Source of the DNA: Candidatus Firestoneibacteriota bacterium
GTDB lineage: Bacteria > Oederibacteriota > D2-FULL-39-29
DNA length: 41,580 bases
Direction of reading: 5' to 3'
Assembly (NCBI GenBank): GCA_903891415.1
Contig: CAITEH010000001.1
Location: 1 to 41,580 of the forward strand
Positions within the stretch are counted from its first letter, which is position 1, and each line of letters begins with the position of its first letter. The notes below the pieces were generated by a model. It had not been told where the DNA came from, made no database searches, and saw only the letters and a program-made list of their open reading frames with translations. The translations under genes and the position numbers were made by a program. Of this stretch, positions 30,200 through 38,725 are shown piece after piece.

Positions 30200-31096
30200 A
30201 TGCAAAACTTTATTAAACAATACTTTGTGATCGCCATTACCGTTATTGCCCTGAATTTTCCGCTGGCGGTACAAGCCGGGGAAGAGTTAAAACCCGGGAG
30301 CAAACTGACTCTCAAAGCCGGCGGAGTTGAATTCACCTTCTGCTATATTCCCGCGGGTTCCTTCATGATGGGCAGCCCGGAAAGCGAAAAAGGGCGCGGC
30401 CCCGGTGAGAAACTGCACAAAGTCATCCTCCGTAAACCTTTTTACATGCTGGAAAACGAAGTCACCCAGGAACAGTACGCGGCAGCTGATAAAAAATGGA
30501 AAAGCCGTTTTACGGGAGCCAAACTGCCGGTAGAAAATTTCATGATGCCTGAGGGGAAGATCGTAAAATTCTTCCAATGGCTGAGTAAAACTTCCGGAAA
30601 AAAATTTCGGGTACCCACCGAAGCAGAATGGGAATATGCCTGCCGGGCAGGAACCTCAACACCTTTTAATTGCGGCAAAGATCTCGATTCAACTATGGCC
30701 AATATTGACGGTTATTATCCCTATGGCAATGGTGTTAAAGGCAAACTGCTCAACAAGACAACTGAGGTCAAACAGTTCAAACCCAATACCTGGGGCCTTT
30801 ATGACATGCATGGCAATGTTGCGGAATTATGCATGGATTTTGCCGAGAAGGGAGTTGACCTCTATAAAGATGGAATTACGGATCCCGGCGCGTTTAATGA
30901 GCCTTTGGTTATAGAGGTAAGAGGTACGAATTCCTACGCAAAAGGAATACCCGTAAGGCTGAACGTGCGGGGGGGCGGCTATAACGCCGGCGGAAGCGAA
31001 TGCCGCTCGGCGGCCCAGGACCCGCTTTATATTAATATAGCCGAAAACCATGTTGGGGGCGATTACCTCGGCTTCCGCCTGGTACTTATTCCGTAA
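30200..31096 (+). CDS. Secreted formylglycine-generating-enzyme-like (SUMF1) domain protein
   Basis: SUMF1 proteins of this kind are usually C-type-lectin-like or non-catalytic relatives of FGE. The 298-residue product has a signal peptide (MQNFIKQYFVIAITVIALNF) and the domain GGVEFTFCYIPAGSFMMGSPESE, LPVENFMM, RVPTEAEWEYACRAGTS, WGLYDMHGNVAELCMD and GGSECRSAAQ...GFRLV. The paired catalytic cysteines of true FGE are not evident, so sulfatase activation is unlikely. The start is ATG 30200 after AAAAAGGAG; a longer in-frame start at 30143 lies inside the upstream gene and is rejected. It sits between PQQ propellers. Confidence 0.82.
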   Translation: MQNFIKQYFVIAITVIALNFPLAVQAGEELKPGSKLTLKAGGVEFTFCYIPAGSFMMGSPESEKGRGPGEKLHKVILRKPFYMLENEVTQEQYAAADKKWKSRFTGAKLPVENFMMPEGKIVKFFQWLSKTSGKKFRVPTEAEWEYACRAGTSTPFNCGKDLDSTMANIDGYYPYGNGVKGKLLNKTTEVKQFKPNTWGLYDMHGNVAELCMDFAEKGVDLYKDGITDPGAFNEPLVIEVRGTNSYAKGIPVRLNVRGGGYNAGGSECRSAAQDPLYINIAENHVGGDYLGFRLVLIP

Positions 31097-31143
31097 AGGT
31101 TTATTGTAGATTTTTGGTACTTAAAAAAAACCGGGAGCAAAAC

Positions 31144-32454
31144 TTGAAAAATTTTAATTGCCGCAAGCGGCAGGAGCTTCTGCACGGCTCTATTATTTAT
31201 TTTATTTTTACCGCGCTGTTTTTCATCTTCTCAGGTTTGCAAAGTTCAGTTCAGGCGGCGGAAAGCGGGGTGAATTCTAACGCTGCCGCCGGGCCTCAAT
31301 TTCCGTACCCAAAACAGCTTGAAAATAACTGGCCGTGCTTTCGAGGTTCAAACGGCTCAGGAGTTGCGCCGGCTGCCTTTATTCCCGTGTCGTGCTTTGA
31401 AACCGAAACAGGCCTCCTCTGGAAAAGCCCTACACCCGCAGATGGCGCAAGTTCACCCGTTGTCTGGGAAAATAACGTATTTATCACCGGTGCAACCTCT
31501 GAAAAAAGCAGTGTTTTCTGTTACAATGGCGAGACCGGGGATTTGCGCTGGTCTTCCGAGGTTACCCTGCCGGGATACGACCGGCCTGCACTTACAGGCC
31601 TGCATGAAGACACCACGCTTGCGGCTTCAACCCCGGCCACTGACGGCCGCTGTGTTTACGCTGTTTTTCCCACCGGGGAGCTGGCGGCTTTTGACCTTGA
31701 AGGAAAACAGGTCTGGGCCAAAAATATCTGGCCCCTGGAAAATTCTTTTGGCTTTGCCGCGTCCTTGACGCTTTATCAAAATCGCCTTATTGTCCAGCTT
31801 GACCTGGGCGCTCGATCCAAAATGCTGGCACTTGACACTCTTACCGGAAAGGAACTGTGGAGTACGCCTCGTGCCGTCCATGACGGCTGGGCCTCACCTG
31901 TTATCACCGGGTATAACGGGCAGCTGCAACTCGTAACCTGCGGTAATCCGTTTGTTACCGGGTATGATCCCGTAAGCGGTAAGGAACTCTGGAGCATTAA
32001 AGCCCTTGAAGACAACGTTGTCTCAACTCCAATAGTTGCCGGCAATAAAGTTATCGCCGTTTCCTCCTCCGTACTTGCCCTTGACCCCGGGAGCAAAAAA
32101 ATAGCCTGGCAATTCGACGAAGGGGTGCCGGACACGACCAGCCCCGTAAGTGACGGGCAATATATCTACCTGCTTGCCTCCGGCGGTGAACTAAATTGTC
32201 TTGAAGCCCGGACCGGGAAAAAGATCTGGGCGCATGAATTTGAAGGAAAATTCAGCGCATCACCGGTCATAATTGGAAAAATACTTTTTCTCCTCAGCGA
32301 AAAAGGGGCAGTTTACCTCCTGGCAACCGGCGGGGAATATAAAGAACTTGGACATGGAGAGCTCAAGGATGACTTCGTTGCGAGTCCCGCACCGTCCGGC
32401 ACCCGGCTCTATATCCGTGGAAAAACCACACTTTTTTGCCTTGGGAAACGGTAG
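31144..32454 (+). CDS. Secreted PQQ-like beta-propeller protein, copy 3
   Basis: The 436-residue product starts with a TTG at 31144 after GGGAG (31133-31137). It has a charged N-terminus, then a hydrophobic signal segment (IIYFIFTALFFIFSGL, about 17-32). The propeller part shows NGETGDLRWSS, DTLTGKELWS, PVSGKELWS and ARTGKKIWA. The tail ATGGEYKELGHGELKDDFVAS...LYIRGKTTLFCLGKR parallels that of the 22198 protein. A TTG ten codons upstream (31114) has no ribosome-binding site. It follows the SUMF1-like gene by 47 nt and is followed by a weak terminator. Confidence 0.76.
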   Translation: MKNFNCRKRQELLHGSIIYFIFTALFFIFSGLQSSVQAAESGVNSNAAAGPQFPYPKQLENNWPCFRGSNGSGVAPAAFIPVSCFETETGLLWKSPTPADGASSPVVWENNVFITGATSEKSSVFCYNGETGDLRWSSEVTLPGYDRPALTGLHEDTTLAASTPATDGRCVYAVFPTGELAAFDLEGKQVWAKNIWPLENSFGFAASLTLYQNRLIVQLDLGARSKMLALDTLTGKELWSTPRAVHDGWASPVITGYNGQLQLVTCGNPFVTGYDPVSGKELWSIKALEDNVVSTPIVAGNKVIAVSSSVLALDPGSKKIAWQFDEGVPDTTSPVSDGQYIYLLASGGELNCLEARTGKKIWAHEFEGKFSASPVIIGKILFLLSEKGAVYLLATGGEYKELGHGELKDDFVASPAPSGTRLYIRGKTTLFCLGKR

Positions 32455-32523
32455 CAGGCGGCACGGGAACGTTATTAAAAGTATTTTGACGAACTTAATA
32501 AATAAAATAGGCAATAAATAATT

Positions 32524-32555
32524 AAACCCACGAGTTTAGAAGCGGGTTTTTATTT
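32524..32555 (+). terminator. Weak rho-independent terminator between PQQ genes
   Basis: AAACCC (32524-32529) pairs with GGGTTT (32544-32549) around a 14-nt loop, followed by TTTTTATTT. It lies between 32454 and the GTG at 32576 and would give partial termination at best. Confidence 0.4.
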
Positions 32556-32575
32556 AAGAGCGGAAAGGGGGAAAG

Positions 32576-33913
32576 GTGAAAAAATATCAAAAGGTCATTC
32601 TCTGGGTGGCAGCTGTGCTTGCTGTTATCTTCTTCGGGCTGGCGTACCTGAAAAATTACTTTACCGTAACCGCGGGTTATATTGCGGAAAAAGCGGGCGG
32701 CATACCGGCGCCAAGCGCCCCGTTGACAAAATTAAAAACGTACGGCTACGGCTGGGAAGCCTGGCGCGGCGCTGACAATAAGAATACCGCGGAAATAAAA
32801 GGGATGAAAACTGACTGGGCCAAAGGACTGGAGAAGGCGTGGGAAATTGATTACCTGTGCCAGGGCCCTAAAGCGGTCACCTGGTCCTGTCCTGTTATCA
32901 GCGGTAACCGTCTTATAGTCCCCGGCAGGGATGAAGAGAATGATATTATTTTCTGCCTTGACCCGGAAACAGGCGCTCTCCTCTGGCTTAAAAAATACCC
33001 CATGCCGGCGGAGGTTAATTATGGCCGGGGACAGCGGGCCACTCCGCTTATCCATGACGGGTTGGTCTATACGCTCTCCCGCACGGGTGTCATGCATTGC
33101 CACGCGCTTTATGACGGTGCTCTGGTCTGGAAATTTGATTCAACGAAAGAAGGGGCCAAACCTCATACCTGGGGGGTCGCGAGTTCTCCGGTATTATATA
33201 AGGACACGATAATTATTCAGGTTGGCGGGGCCTCGCTCCTTTTTGCCCTGGACCGGAAAAGCGGCAAGCTGATCTGGAGGAGCGAAGAAGGTTTTGGAAG
33301 TTATGCCACGCCCGTTCTTATTGAGGTAAAAGGTAAAACGGAACTGGCGGTCTTTCACCGGGACAGTGTCTCCGGTTTTGACCCCGCCAGCGGTAAAAAA
33401 CTCTGGAATGTCCCCTGGGGGAAGAACAACGAATTGAACATTACTACGCCCGTTTTTGACAACGGTAAACTTTTTATCACTAATTTTAACACGGAAAGCG
33501 GCCTTCTCGACTTTTCGTCCTCTGAACCTTCCGTTTTGTGGAAAACGAAAAAATTCGGAGCGCATCACACGGACCCGTTCATTCTTAACGGGTATATTTA
33601 CGGCTATACCGGATTTAGCGGGCAGAACTCCGGCAAATTTATGTGCCTGTCGGAAAAAGACGGCTCGGTACAGTGGCAAACCGGCGAGCTGGGCTGGGGA
33701 ACCTGTATAATGGCGGAAGGCCTCCTGGTCTGTCAGGATAACAAAGGAACACTTTTTCTCGTAAAGCCCGACCCCAAAAAACTTGTGGTCGTGACGAAAT
33801 TCCCGGGAGCAATGCCTGAGGTAAAGACGCGTACCTGGACCAAACCGGTCATCGCGCAGGACAAGCTATATTTAAGGCACGGGAACAGGCTGCTGGCTTA
33901 TAAATTGAAATAG
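32576..33913 (+). CDS. Membrane-anchored PQQ-like beta-propeller protein, copy 4
   Basis: The 445-residue product has an N-terminal hydrophobic anchor (KKYQKVILWVAAVLAVIFFG, about 2-22) and no obvious cleavage site, so it is more likely an inner-membrane-anchored periplasmic protein than a free secreted one. Blades include DPETGALLWLK, DGALVWKFD, DRKSGKLIWRS, DPASGKKLWN and EKDGSVQWQ. It is less similar at its C-terminus to the other three. It begins at GTG 32576 after GGGGGAAAGG. It is the last of the PQQ run. Confidence 0.76.
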   Translation: MKKYQKVILWVAAVLAVIFFGLAYLKNYFTVTAGYIAEKAGGIPAPSAPLTKLKTYGYGWEAWRGADNKNTAEIKGMKTDWAKGLEKAWEIDYLCQGPKAVTWSCPVISGNRLIVPGRDEENDIIFCLDPETGALLWLKKYPMPAEVNYGRGQRATPLIHDGLVYTLSRTGVMHCHALYDGALVWKFDSTKEGAKPHTWGVASSPVLYKDTIIIQVGGASLLFALDRKSGKLIWRSEEGFGSYATPVLIEVKGKTELAVFHRDSVSGFDPASGKKLWNVPWGKNNELNITTPVFDNGKLFITNFNTESGLLDFSSSEPSVLWKTKKFGAHHTDPFILNGYIYGYTGFSGQNSGKFMCLSEKDGSVQWQTGELGWGTCIMAEGLLVCQDNKGTLFLVKPDPKKLVVVTKFPGAMPEVKTRTWTKPVIAQDKLYLRHGNRLLAYKLK

Positions 33914-33967
33914 CCCCGCTTGCAAGACAAGCAATGTACGAAATAATAAAGTAAAGTATAAGGTAAA

Positions 33968-33977
33968 ATGTTATAGT
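33968..33977 (+). promoter_or_regulatory. Possible extended -10 of the SGNH esterase gene
   Basis: AATGT-TATAGT (TATAGT at 33972-33977) has the same extended -10 context as the other members of the class, but I see no good -35 box. The 186-nt gap after 33913 also has a GCTTG/CAAGC hairpin at 33918-33932. Confidence 0.35.
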
Positions 33978-34099
33978 ATGATGTAAAAGATTTATGGCTT
34001 GGAAATATATTAACCTTAGACGTTTAGTAAAATGTAAATTGAACAGGCAATTTTGTGGCATAGCATAGTTCAAAGGTTGAATAGAACAAGGAGGAAGTA

Positions 34100-35569
34100 A
34101 TGACTAATGCGCGAAAAGTTACATTAAATCCGATAAATTTGTTTGGATTTTTTTTCGGATTACTATTGCTGGCCGCACCCGGTTTGGCCGACATCAGTAT
34201 CCTGCCGGTCAATCCTGCAGGCCTGGCGATAAGTGTTGAGGCAGGCAGTGTCACCTTACCCGGAGGAAAAACCGTAGAAGTAAAGGCGGCACAACTAAAA
34301 TTTGATGCTCCTGAGATACGCGATTTTAAAATTGATACTAAAGCAACTCGAAACTATGCCTCCTGGTATGAACCCTGGGACGGCTGGCCGGGATATAGCC
34401 AGGATAAAAAAATAAACTTCATAAGTTTGTATCCCAAAACCGATGAAGAGGGTACTTTGATCCTTGGGTCACTTTACCGTTCCGTACTTCCGGAATCTAT
34501 TGTGGTCACTAATGCCGACGGCAGTAAGAACTATAAGATGAACGAGGATTACAAATATCAGTCCGATTGGGGGCATATAGCCAATCTGAACGGCGGGTTG
34601 GGCAAGGAATGGGAAGCCGATCTGAAGGTCTCCTGCAAATACGCCGTGCAGAGGTTAGATCTTGTCCAGGCAGGCCCTGACGGCGTAGTTACGGTCAAAA
34701 AAGGCAAATCGCTTATAGTTTGTCCTGAACTTCCTGAACCTGATAAAGGTTGTGCCGGGCTTGCCGGTATCTATATAGCGGGCTGGAAGGCCGCTGACAG
34801 TCCCTACTATGACAGCGTTGGCGGGCTTAAGGATGCAACCACATACGCGATAACGCCTTATGAGATATTTCCGATAAAACCTCTTCCTCCGGTTGCTCCT
34901 GTCAACAAGCCGGCTCTGGAAAAAAGTGTTAAGAAACTTAAAGCCGGCGGGGAATTTAAGATAGCCTTTATCGGAGACAGTATAACGGTAGGGGCTGAGG
35001 CCCCGGCCTGGTGGGATAATCTTTGGACCGAAAAGAATCTCGGTTATCCGAGCCGGGTGGTAACGGGCCTGAGAAAATTATTTCCCAAATCAAACATAAC
35101 TCCCCTTCCGGCCTTCCAGGGCGGTACGACTACAGGTTACGGTGTGGAGATGCTTAAAAAGACTGTCTTACCCAAAAAACCTGACCTTATAGTTATCTCC
35201 TTCGGCGGTAACGACGCAGGCGGCTCGATTGGCGGTAAACCGAATAATCCCCCGGAGAAATTCAAGGAAGACCTCAGGGCTATGATCAAAAAATCCAAAG
35301 CTGCAAACGCGGAGGTACTCCTGGTGGTGACCATGCATCAGAGCGCCTGGCTAAAAAATAAAGTTGTGGAGCGCTGGCCGGAGTACGTAAAGGCACAACT
35401 CGACCTTGCCAAAGAAGAGGATATCGGGACCGCTGACTGTGACAGCGAGTGGCAAAATCAGGCCGCGCGCGGCATCCCGCCTTTTTCCCAATTGCACAAC
35501 GGCTTAAATCACCCGGGGATGGCCGGCCACAAGCTTTTTGCCGAGGTGATCCTGCGGTTCTTTGAATAG
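34100..35569 (+). CDS. Secreted SGNH/GDSL-type carbohydrate esterase with N-terminal sandwich domain
   Basis: The 489-residue product has a signal peptide (about 15-31). The N-terminal beta-rich region (about 32-270) has no recognised name and may be carbohydrate-binding. The C-terminal SGNH domain carries FIGDSITVGAEA (block I, Ser), GGTTTGYG, SFGGNDAGG (block III, Gly and Asn) and, at the end, LHNGLNHPG, where the usual block V DxxH appears as NxxNH. The block V Asp therefore seems replaced, which may change activity. ATG 34100 follows AAGGAGGAAG. Likely an acetyl or other ester hydrolase of glycan. Confidence 0.82.
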   Translation: MTNARKVTLNPINLFGFFFGLLLLAAPGLADISILPVNPAGLAISVEAGSVTLPGGKTVEVKAAQLKFDAPEIRDFKIDTKATRNYASWYEPWDGWPGYSQDKKINFISLYPKTDEEGTLILGSLYRSVLPESIVVTNADGSKNYKMNEDYKYQSDWGHIANLNGGLGKEWEADLKVSCKYAVQRLDLVQAGPDGVVTVKKGKSLIVCPELPEPDKGCAGLAGIYIAGWKAADSPYYDSVGGLKDATTYAITPYEIFPIKPLPPVAPVNKPALEKSVKKLKAGGEFKIAFIGDSITVGAEAPAWWDNLWTEKNLGYPSRVVTGLRKLFPKSNITPLPAFQGGTTTGYGVEMLKKTVLPKKPDLIVISFGGNDAGGSIGGKPNNPPEKFKEDLRAMIKKSKAANAEVLLVVTMHQSAWLKNKVVERWPEYVKAQLDLAKEEDIGTADCDSEWQNQAARGIPPFSQLHNGLNHPGMAGHKLFAEVILRFFE

Positions 35570-35594
35570 TTTTGCCGGAATAAAAAATGTATCT

Positions 35595-35629
35595 GTGGAA
35601 TCGTGATGTACAGTAATCAGTGGAATCGT
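35595..35629 (+). repeat. 10-bp direct repeat before the GH-A gene
   Basis: GTGGAATCGT occurs at 35595-35604 and 35620-35629, 25 nt apart, just upstream of the GGGGGAAAT ribosome-binding site. Two aligned half-sites of this kind could bind an activator, but no promoter is seen. Confidence 0.4.
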
Positions 35630-35648
35630 TCTTCATAAAGGGGGAAAT

Positions 35649-37079
35649 ATGCTGTCAAAAGTAAAAGCTGTTGCGGTACTGTTCGTTTTTCTGCTTTCTG
35701 CAGGTATGCTTGCGGAAGGCGCAATGCCTGTTGTTCAGCCCAAGGATATTCCTGGGAAGTTCACTCTAACGCCCCAGCCTTTTCCCCCTCTGGCGGATAT
35801 CATTGCGGCCGCGGTTCCTGACAGGCCGGTCTATGGCCTGTATATTTGGGCGGAAGAGTACCGTACTTTGCGCGAGGAGATCCGCAAGATCGGCTGGAAA
35901 CAGATACGTGTCGGCGGGCCGTGGGACGATGCGACCATGCGTATGGTGGTCGAGGATGATGTCGAAGCGATGCTGGTCTTTGGAGAAAAAAGCCGTACTA
36001 ATTTTAAAAGTGACGAGGAGTTCCTTGCCGCCTGCGTGCGCAGTATAGAAAAATTGCTTAACCGCTATGGCCCGGGAGGAAGTTTCTTCAAAGATAATCC
36101 CGGTTTGCCGGTCCGGCCGATCACGGCGCTTGAGATTTGGAATGAACCTAATTTTCAATATATGATACCTGACCGCCAGCCGCAGGCGGAAGTCGAAAAA
36201 GAGCGCGAAGCGCTTTATGCAAAACTCCTGCCTGCCGCTGCAAAGACAATAAAAACAAAATGGCCTGAGGTACGCGTGGTTGGTTTTGGGGCAGGCGGAG
36301 CGAGTGCCGGCGATCTGCGGTTTATTAAAAATGTAATTAAAAAGGACCCGAAGTTAATATCCAAAAGCTTTGATATCCTTTCAACTCATCCTTATGTCTG
36401 CCCCGTGCCGCCCGAGACGGATGCGGTACAGCCGTGGGGAAGTTTTTCTGTTTCCAAGAGCCTCGCCATTATACGTACCACCCTCGGTTCCTCCGCGATA
36501 CCTGTTTGGTACACGGAACTTGGCTGGGATGTTTCCCATGCGGACGGCGGCTACTATAAGACCAACGACAGCCCGAGGACAGATCCGAAGCTTCAGGCTG
36601 CCTATATCTGCCGTATGTATTCCCTGGCCCTGCGCCTGGGGGTCGGACGTGTCCACGTAATGCATGCCTTTGATACTGACACCTGTAATTTTGGCTTCTT
36701 CATGCATAACAAGACCTGGGGTTCTCTTCTTCCGGGGGAGCAGTCCTGGCGGCCGTCGTCCCATGCCGTGCGCAACATGATCAAGTTGATGCCCTTTCCA
36801 AAACTGGCGGGAGCTGTTAACGACGGGAAAGATGACTGGTATGCCTGGACTTTTAATCCGGATGCCCGCTCAAAAGCTGCGCTTGCTCCTGTGACCATGG
36901 TTTACTGTGTTTCCGGGCCCAAAAAAGTTGAGATTGACTGGAACGCGCCTGCCGCGACACTGGTAGATATGCTTGGTACTGCGACTAAAATTAACGCGAA
37001 ACCCGAGGGCGAAGGCAAGTGGAAACTGCCGGTAGAAATAGGGCCTTGCCCGGTCTATCTGACAGCGGCAGATAAATAA
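35649..37079 (+). CDS. Secreted clan GH-A glycoside hydrolase (GH39/GH5-like)
   Basis: A retaining (beta/alpha)8 glycosidase. The 476-residue product has a signal peptide (about 1-24). Catalytic residues of the clan are seen: acid/base Glu166 in LEIWNEPNF and nucleophile Glu290 in VWYTELGW, with the supporting His247 in STHPYVC. The C-terminal 70 residues form a beta-sandwich typical of GH39-type enzymes. It follows the SGNH gene by 79 nt, so deacetylation and backbone cleavage would be combined. A terminator with a possible alternative fold follows at 37161. Confidence 0.85.
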   Translation: MLSKVKAVAVLFVFLLSAGMLAEGAMPVVQPKDIPGKFTLTPQPFPPLADIIAAAVPDRPVYGLYIWAEEYRTLREEIRKIGWKQIRVGGPWDDATMRMVVEDDVEAMLVFGEKSRTNFKSDEEFLAACVRSIEKLLNRYGPGGSFFKDNPGLPVRPITALEIWNEPNFQYMIPDRQPQAEVEKEREALYAKLLPAAAKTIKTKWPEVRVVGFGAGGASAGDLRFIKNVIKKDPKLISKSFDILSTHPYVCPVPPETDAVQPWGSFSVSKSLAIIRTTLGSSAIPVWYTELGWDVSHADGGYYKTNDSPRTDPKLQAAYICRMYSLALRLGVGRVHVMHAFDTDTCNFGFFMHNKTWGSLLPGEQSWRPSSHAVRNMIKLMPFPKLAGAVNDGKDDWYAWTFNPDARSKAALAPVTMVYCVSGPKKVEIDWNAPAATLVDMLGTATKINAKPEGEGKWKLPVEIGPCPVYLTAADK

Positions 37080-37146
37080 TGTATGATGATAAATTCCGGA
37101 GTTGTTTTTCCGGCAGGGCAGATTTTCTAAAAGTGGAAGTACGCAA

Positions 37147-37196
37147 AGAGGTTAACCGGTAAGCCGCGCATTTGCTCCGGCGCCTCTGCGGCTTTT
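37147..37196 (+). terminator. Terminator-like hairpin with a possible alternative pairing
   Basis: Stem B: AAGCCGC (37161-37167) with GCGGCTT (37188-37194), then TTTT. Stem A: AGAGG and CCGG (37147-37151, 37156-37159) with CCGG and CCTCT (37177-37180, 37183-37187). A and B cross each other, so they form a pseudoknot or compete. Either termination after the GH-A gene or a regulated leader is possible. Confidence 0.5.
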
Positions 37197-37218
37197 ACAA
37201 TAAGCATCCCTAATAGAC

Positions 37219-37248
37219 TTGCTCTTAAACCGTAAATAATGCTATAAA
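37219..37248 (+). promoter_or_regulatory. Promoter of the flavodoxin gene (shared class)
   Basis: TTGCTC (37219-37224), 18-nt spacer, TATAAA (37243-37248) preceded by ATGC. The block GACTTGCTCTTAAACC (from 37216) is identical to that at 18992, upstream of the HD-GYP regulator. Leader to ATG 37327 is about 72 nt. Confidence 0.65.
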
Positions 37249-37326
37249 TTGATTGATATGGCAGGTCCCGGAACTTCAATAAACATTGACAGAAAGATAT
37301 AAAAATAACCGGCAGGAGAGGTAAGC

Positions 37327-37794
37327 ATGAAAACCTTAATAGTATTTTCCTCAAAGTATGGAACGGTTGAACGCTGTGCAAAGTTAATTGCGGAAAAATT
37401 AGGTGATGCCGTTCTCGAAAATTTAAGGAATAATTCGGATATAAAAATATCAGATTTCGACACGGTCATTATCGGCGGTTCAATTTATTCCGGAAAAATA
37501 CGGGACGAGATAAAAGAATTCTGTACCAAACAGCATAAAGAGCTTATCAAGAAGCGCCTGGGGCTTTTTATCTGCAACATGGGGAATGGGGAAAAAGAGC
37601 TGTTAGAATCTTATCCGGCCAAACTTCTGGAACATGCGGTAGTTAAATTACCGTTTGGAGGAGAACTGAATTTCGAAAAGATGAACGCTGATGATAAAAA
37701 AATAATTAAGTCTCAAATGAATATTGATAGAACAGTTGTTAAGATCTTGAATGAAAATATAAAAAGATTTTATGAGACAATAAAAACTGTCTAG
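37327..37794 (+). CDS. Flavodoxin-domain protein
   Basis: An FMN-binding redox protein of the flavodoxin_5 / HemG-like group. The 155-residue product has the P-loop FSSKYGTVERCA (about 7-18) for FMN phosphate, and IIGGSIYSGKIRDE with LFICNMGNGEKE for the isoalloxazine sites. It lacks the ferredoxin motifs that would make it self-contained. It has its own promoter. Its neighbours give no clear partner, though the ferredoxin-type reductase at 16645 is a possible electron source. Confidence 0.82.
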   Translation: MKTLIVFSSKYGTVERCAKLIAEKLGDAVLENLRNNSDIKISDFDTVIIGGSIYSGKIRDEIKEFCTKQHKELIKKRLGLFICNMGNGEKELLESYPAKLLEHAVVKLPFGGELNFEKMNADDKKIIKSQMNIDRTVVKILNENIKRFYETIKTV

Positions 37795-37881
37795 GCAGTT
37801 AAAAAGAAATTCTATAAAATTGGAAGCCTTGTCTTGTAGAATATCCGGAAAAACTAAAAAGAGAAAAATTACGGTTAAAGA

Positions 37882-38709
37882 ATGAAAAAATATATAGGAA
37901 TTGACATAGGGGGCACCAAAGCGGCCGCCGGTATCGTAACCGGAGCGGGAAAGTTATTGAAAGAAAATATTTTCTTTTTTAAGGATAATAATGATCATGC
38001 CGGAGTCCTGAAAACAATAGAGGAAGCTATAAATTCTCTGATGCATAAAGAAATTCTGGGCCTCGGCGTCGGCATACCCGCCGTGCCGGACGGAAAACCG
38101 GGAAAAAACACCAGTATTTTTTCAAACAATCAGCATTTTCTTGAATATATTGATCTTGCGAAATATTTAGAAAGAAAATATTCCCTGCCTGTAATAATTG
38201 ACAATGATGCCAATTGCTTTATCAAAGGTGAGCACAAGGCAGGAGCCGCGAAAGGGTATAGAGACTGCGTCGGAATAACTCTCGGGACCGGGCTGGGCTG
38301 CGGCATAGTTCTTAACAATAATATAAGAAAGGGAAAAACCCTGCAATGCGGAGAAATATATAGATTAAAAATAAAAGACAGGATACTCGATAATTTTGTA
38401 AGCGGAAATATTATCGCAAAGTATTCCGGTACAAAAAACGCTAAAGAGGCCTGTGAACTGGCAATTAAAGGCAATAAAAGGGCCATTAGGGCTTTTAATG
38501 AATACGGCCGCTGGGCCGGCCTGGTTGTCAACGCTATTCAACTTCTTTTAGATCCTGAGATTTTCGTACTTGGCGGTTCGGTAAGTAATGCCCATAAATT
38601 GTTTTTTGGGGAGTTGAAAAAAGCCGCAGGGAAAACCGCGCCGGTGGTCATAAGTAAACTTAAACATAAAGCCGCAATTATCGGGGCTGTAACCGAGTAT
38701 TTGCAATAA
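37882..38709 (+). CDS. ROK-family sugar kinase, divergent
   Basis: Phosphorylates hexoses or related sugars. The 275-residue product has GIDIGGTKAAAG (nucleotide loop, about 6-17), the catalytic IDNDANCF (about 108-115) and GITLGTGLGCGIV. The GH dipeptide and the CxCGxxGCxE zinc motif that normally follow are absent; instead there is CGEIYRLKIKDRILDNFVSGN, so the lid is shortened and zinc-free. It may be a regulator-like or specialised kinase. It follows the flavodoxin by 87 nt and precedes the truncated isomerase. Confidence 0.82.
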   Translation: MKKYIGIDIGGTKAAAGIVTGAGKLLKENIFFFKDNNDHAGVLKTIEEAINSLMHKEILGLGVGIPAVPDGKPGKNTSIFSNNQHFLEYIDLAKYLERKYSLPVIIDNDANCFIKGEHKAGAAKGYRDCVGITLGTGLGCGIVLNNNIRKGKTLQCGEIYRLKIKDRILDNFVSGNIIAKYSGTKNAKEACELAIKGNKRAIRAFNEYGRWAGLVVNAIQLLLDPEIFVLGGSVSNAHKLFFGELKKAAGKTAPVVISKLKHKAAIIGAVTEYLQ

Positions 38710-38725
38710 TGATCGGCAATATTAA

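Noticed and set aside
30200-31096. True formylglycine-generating enzyme acting on sulfatases
   Set aside because: No paired catalytic cysteines and no sulfatase gene in the window.
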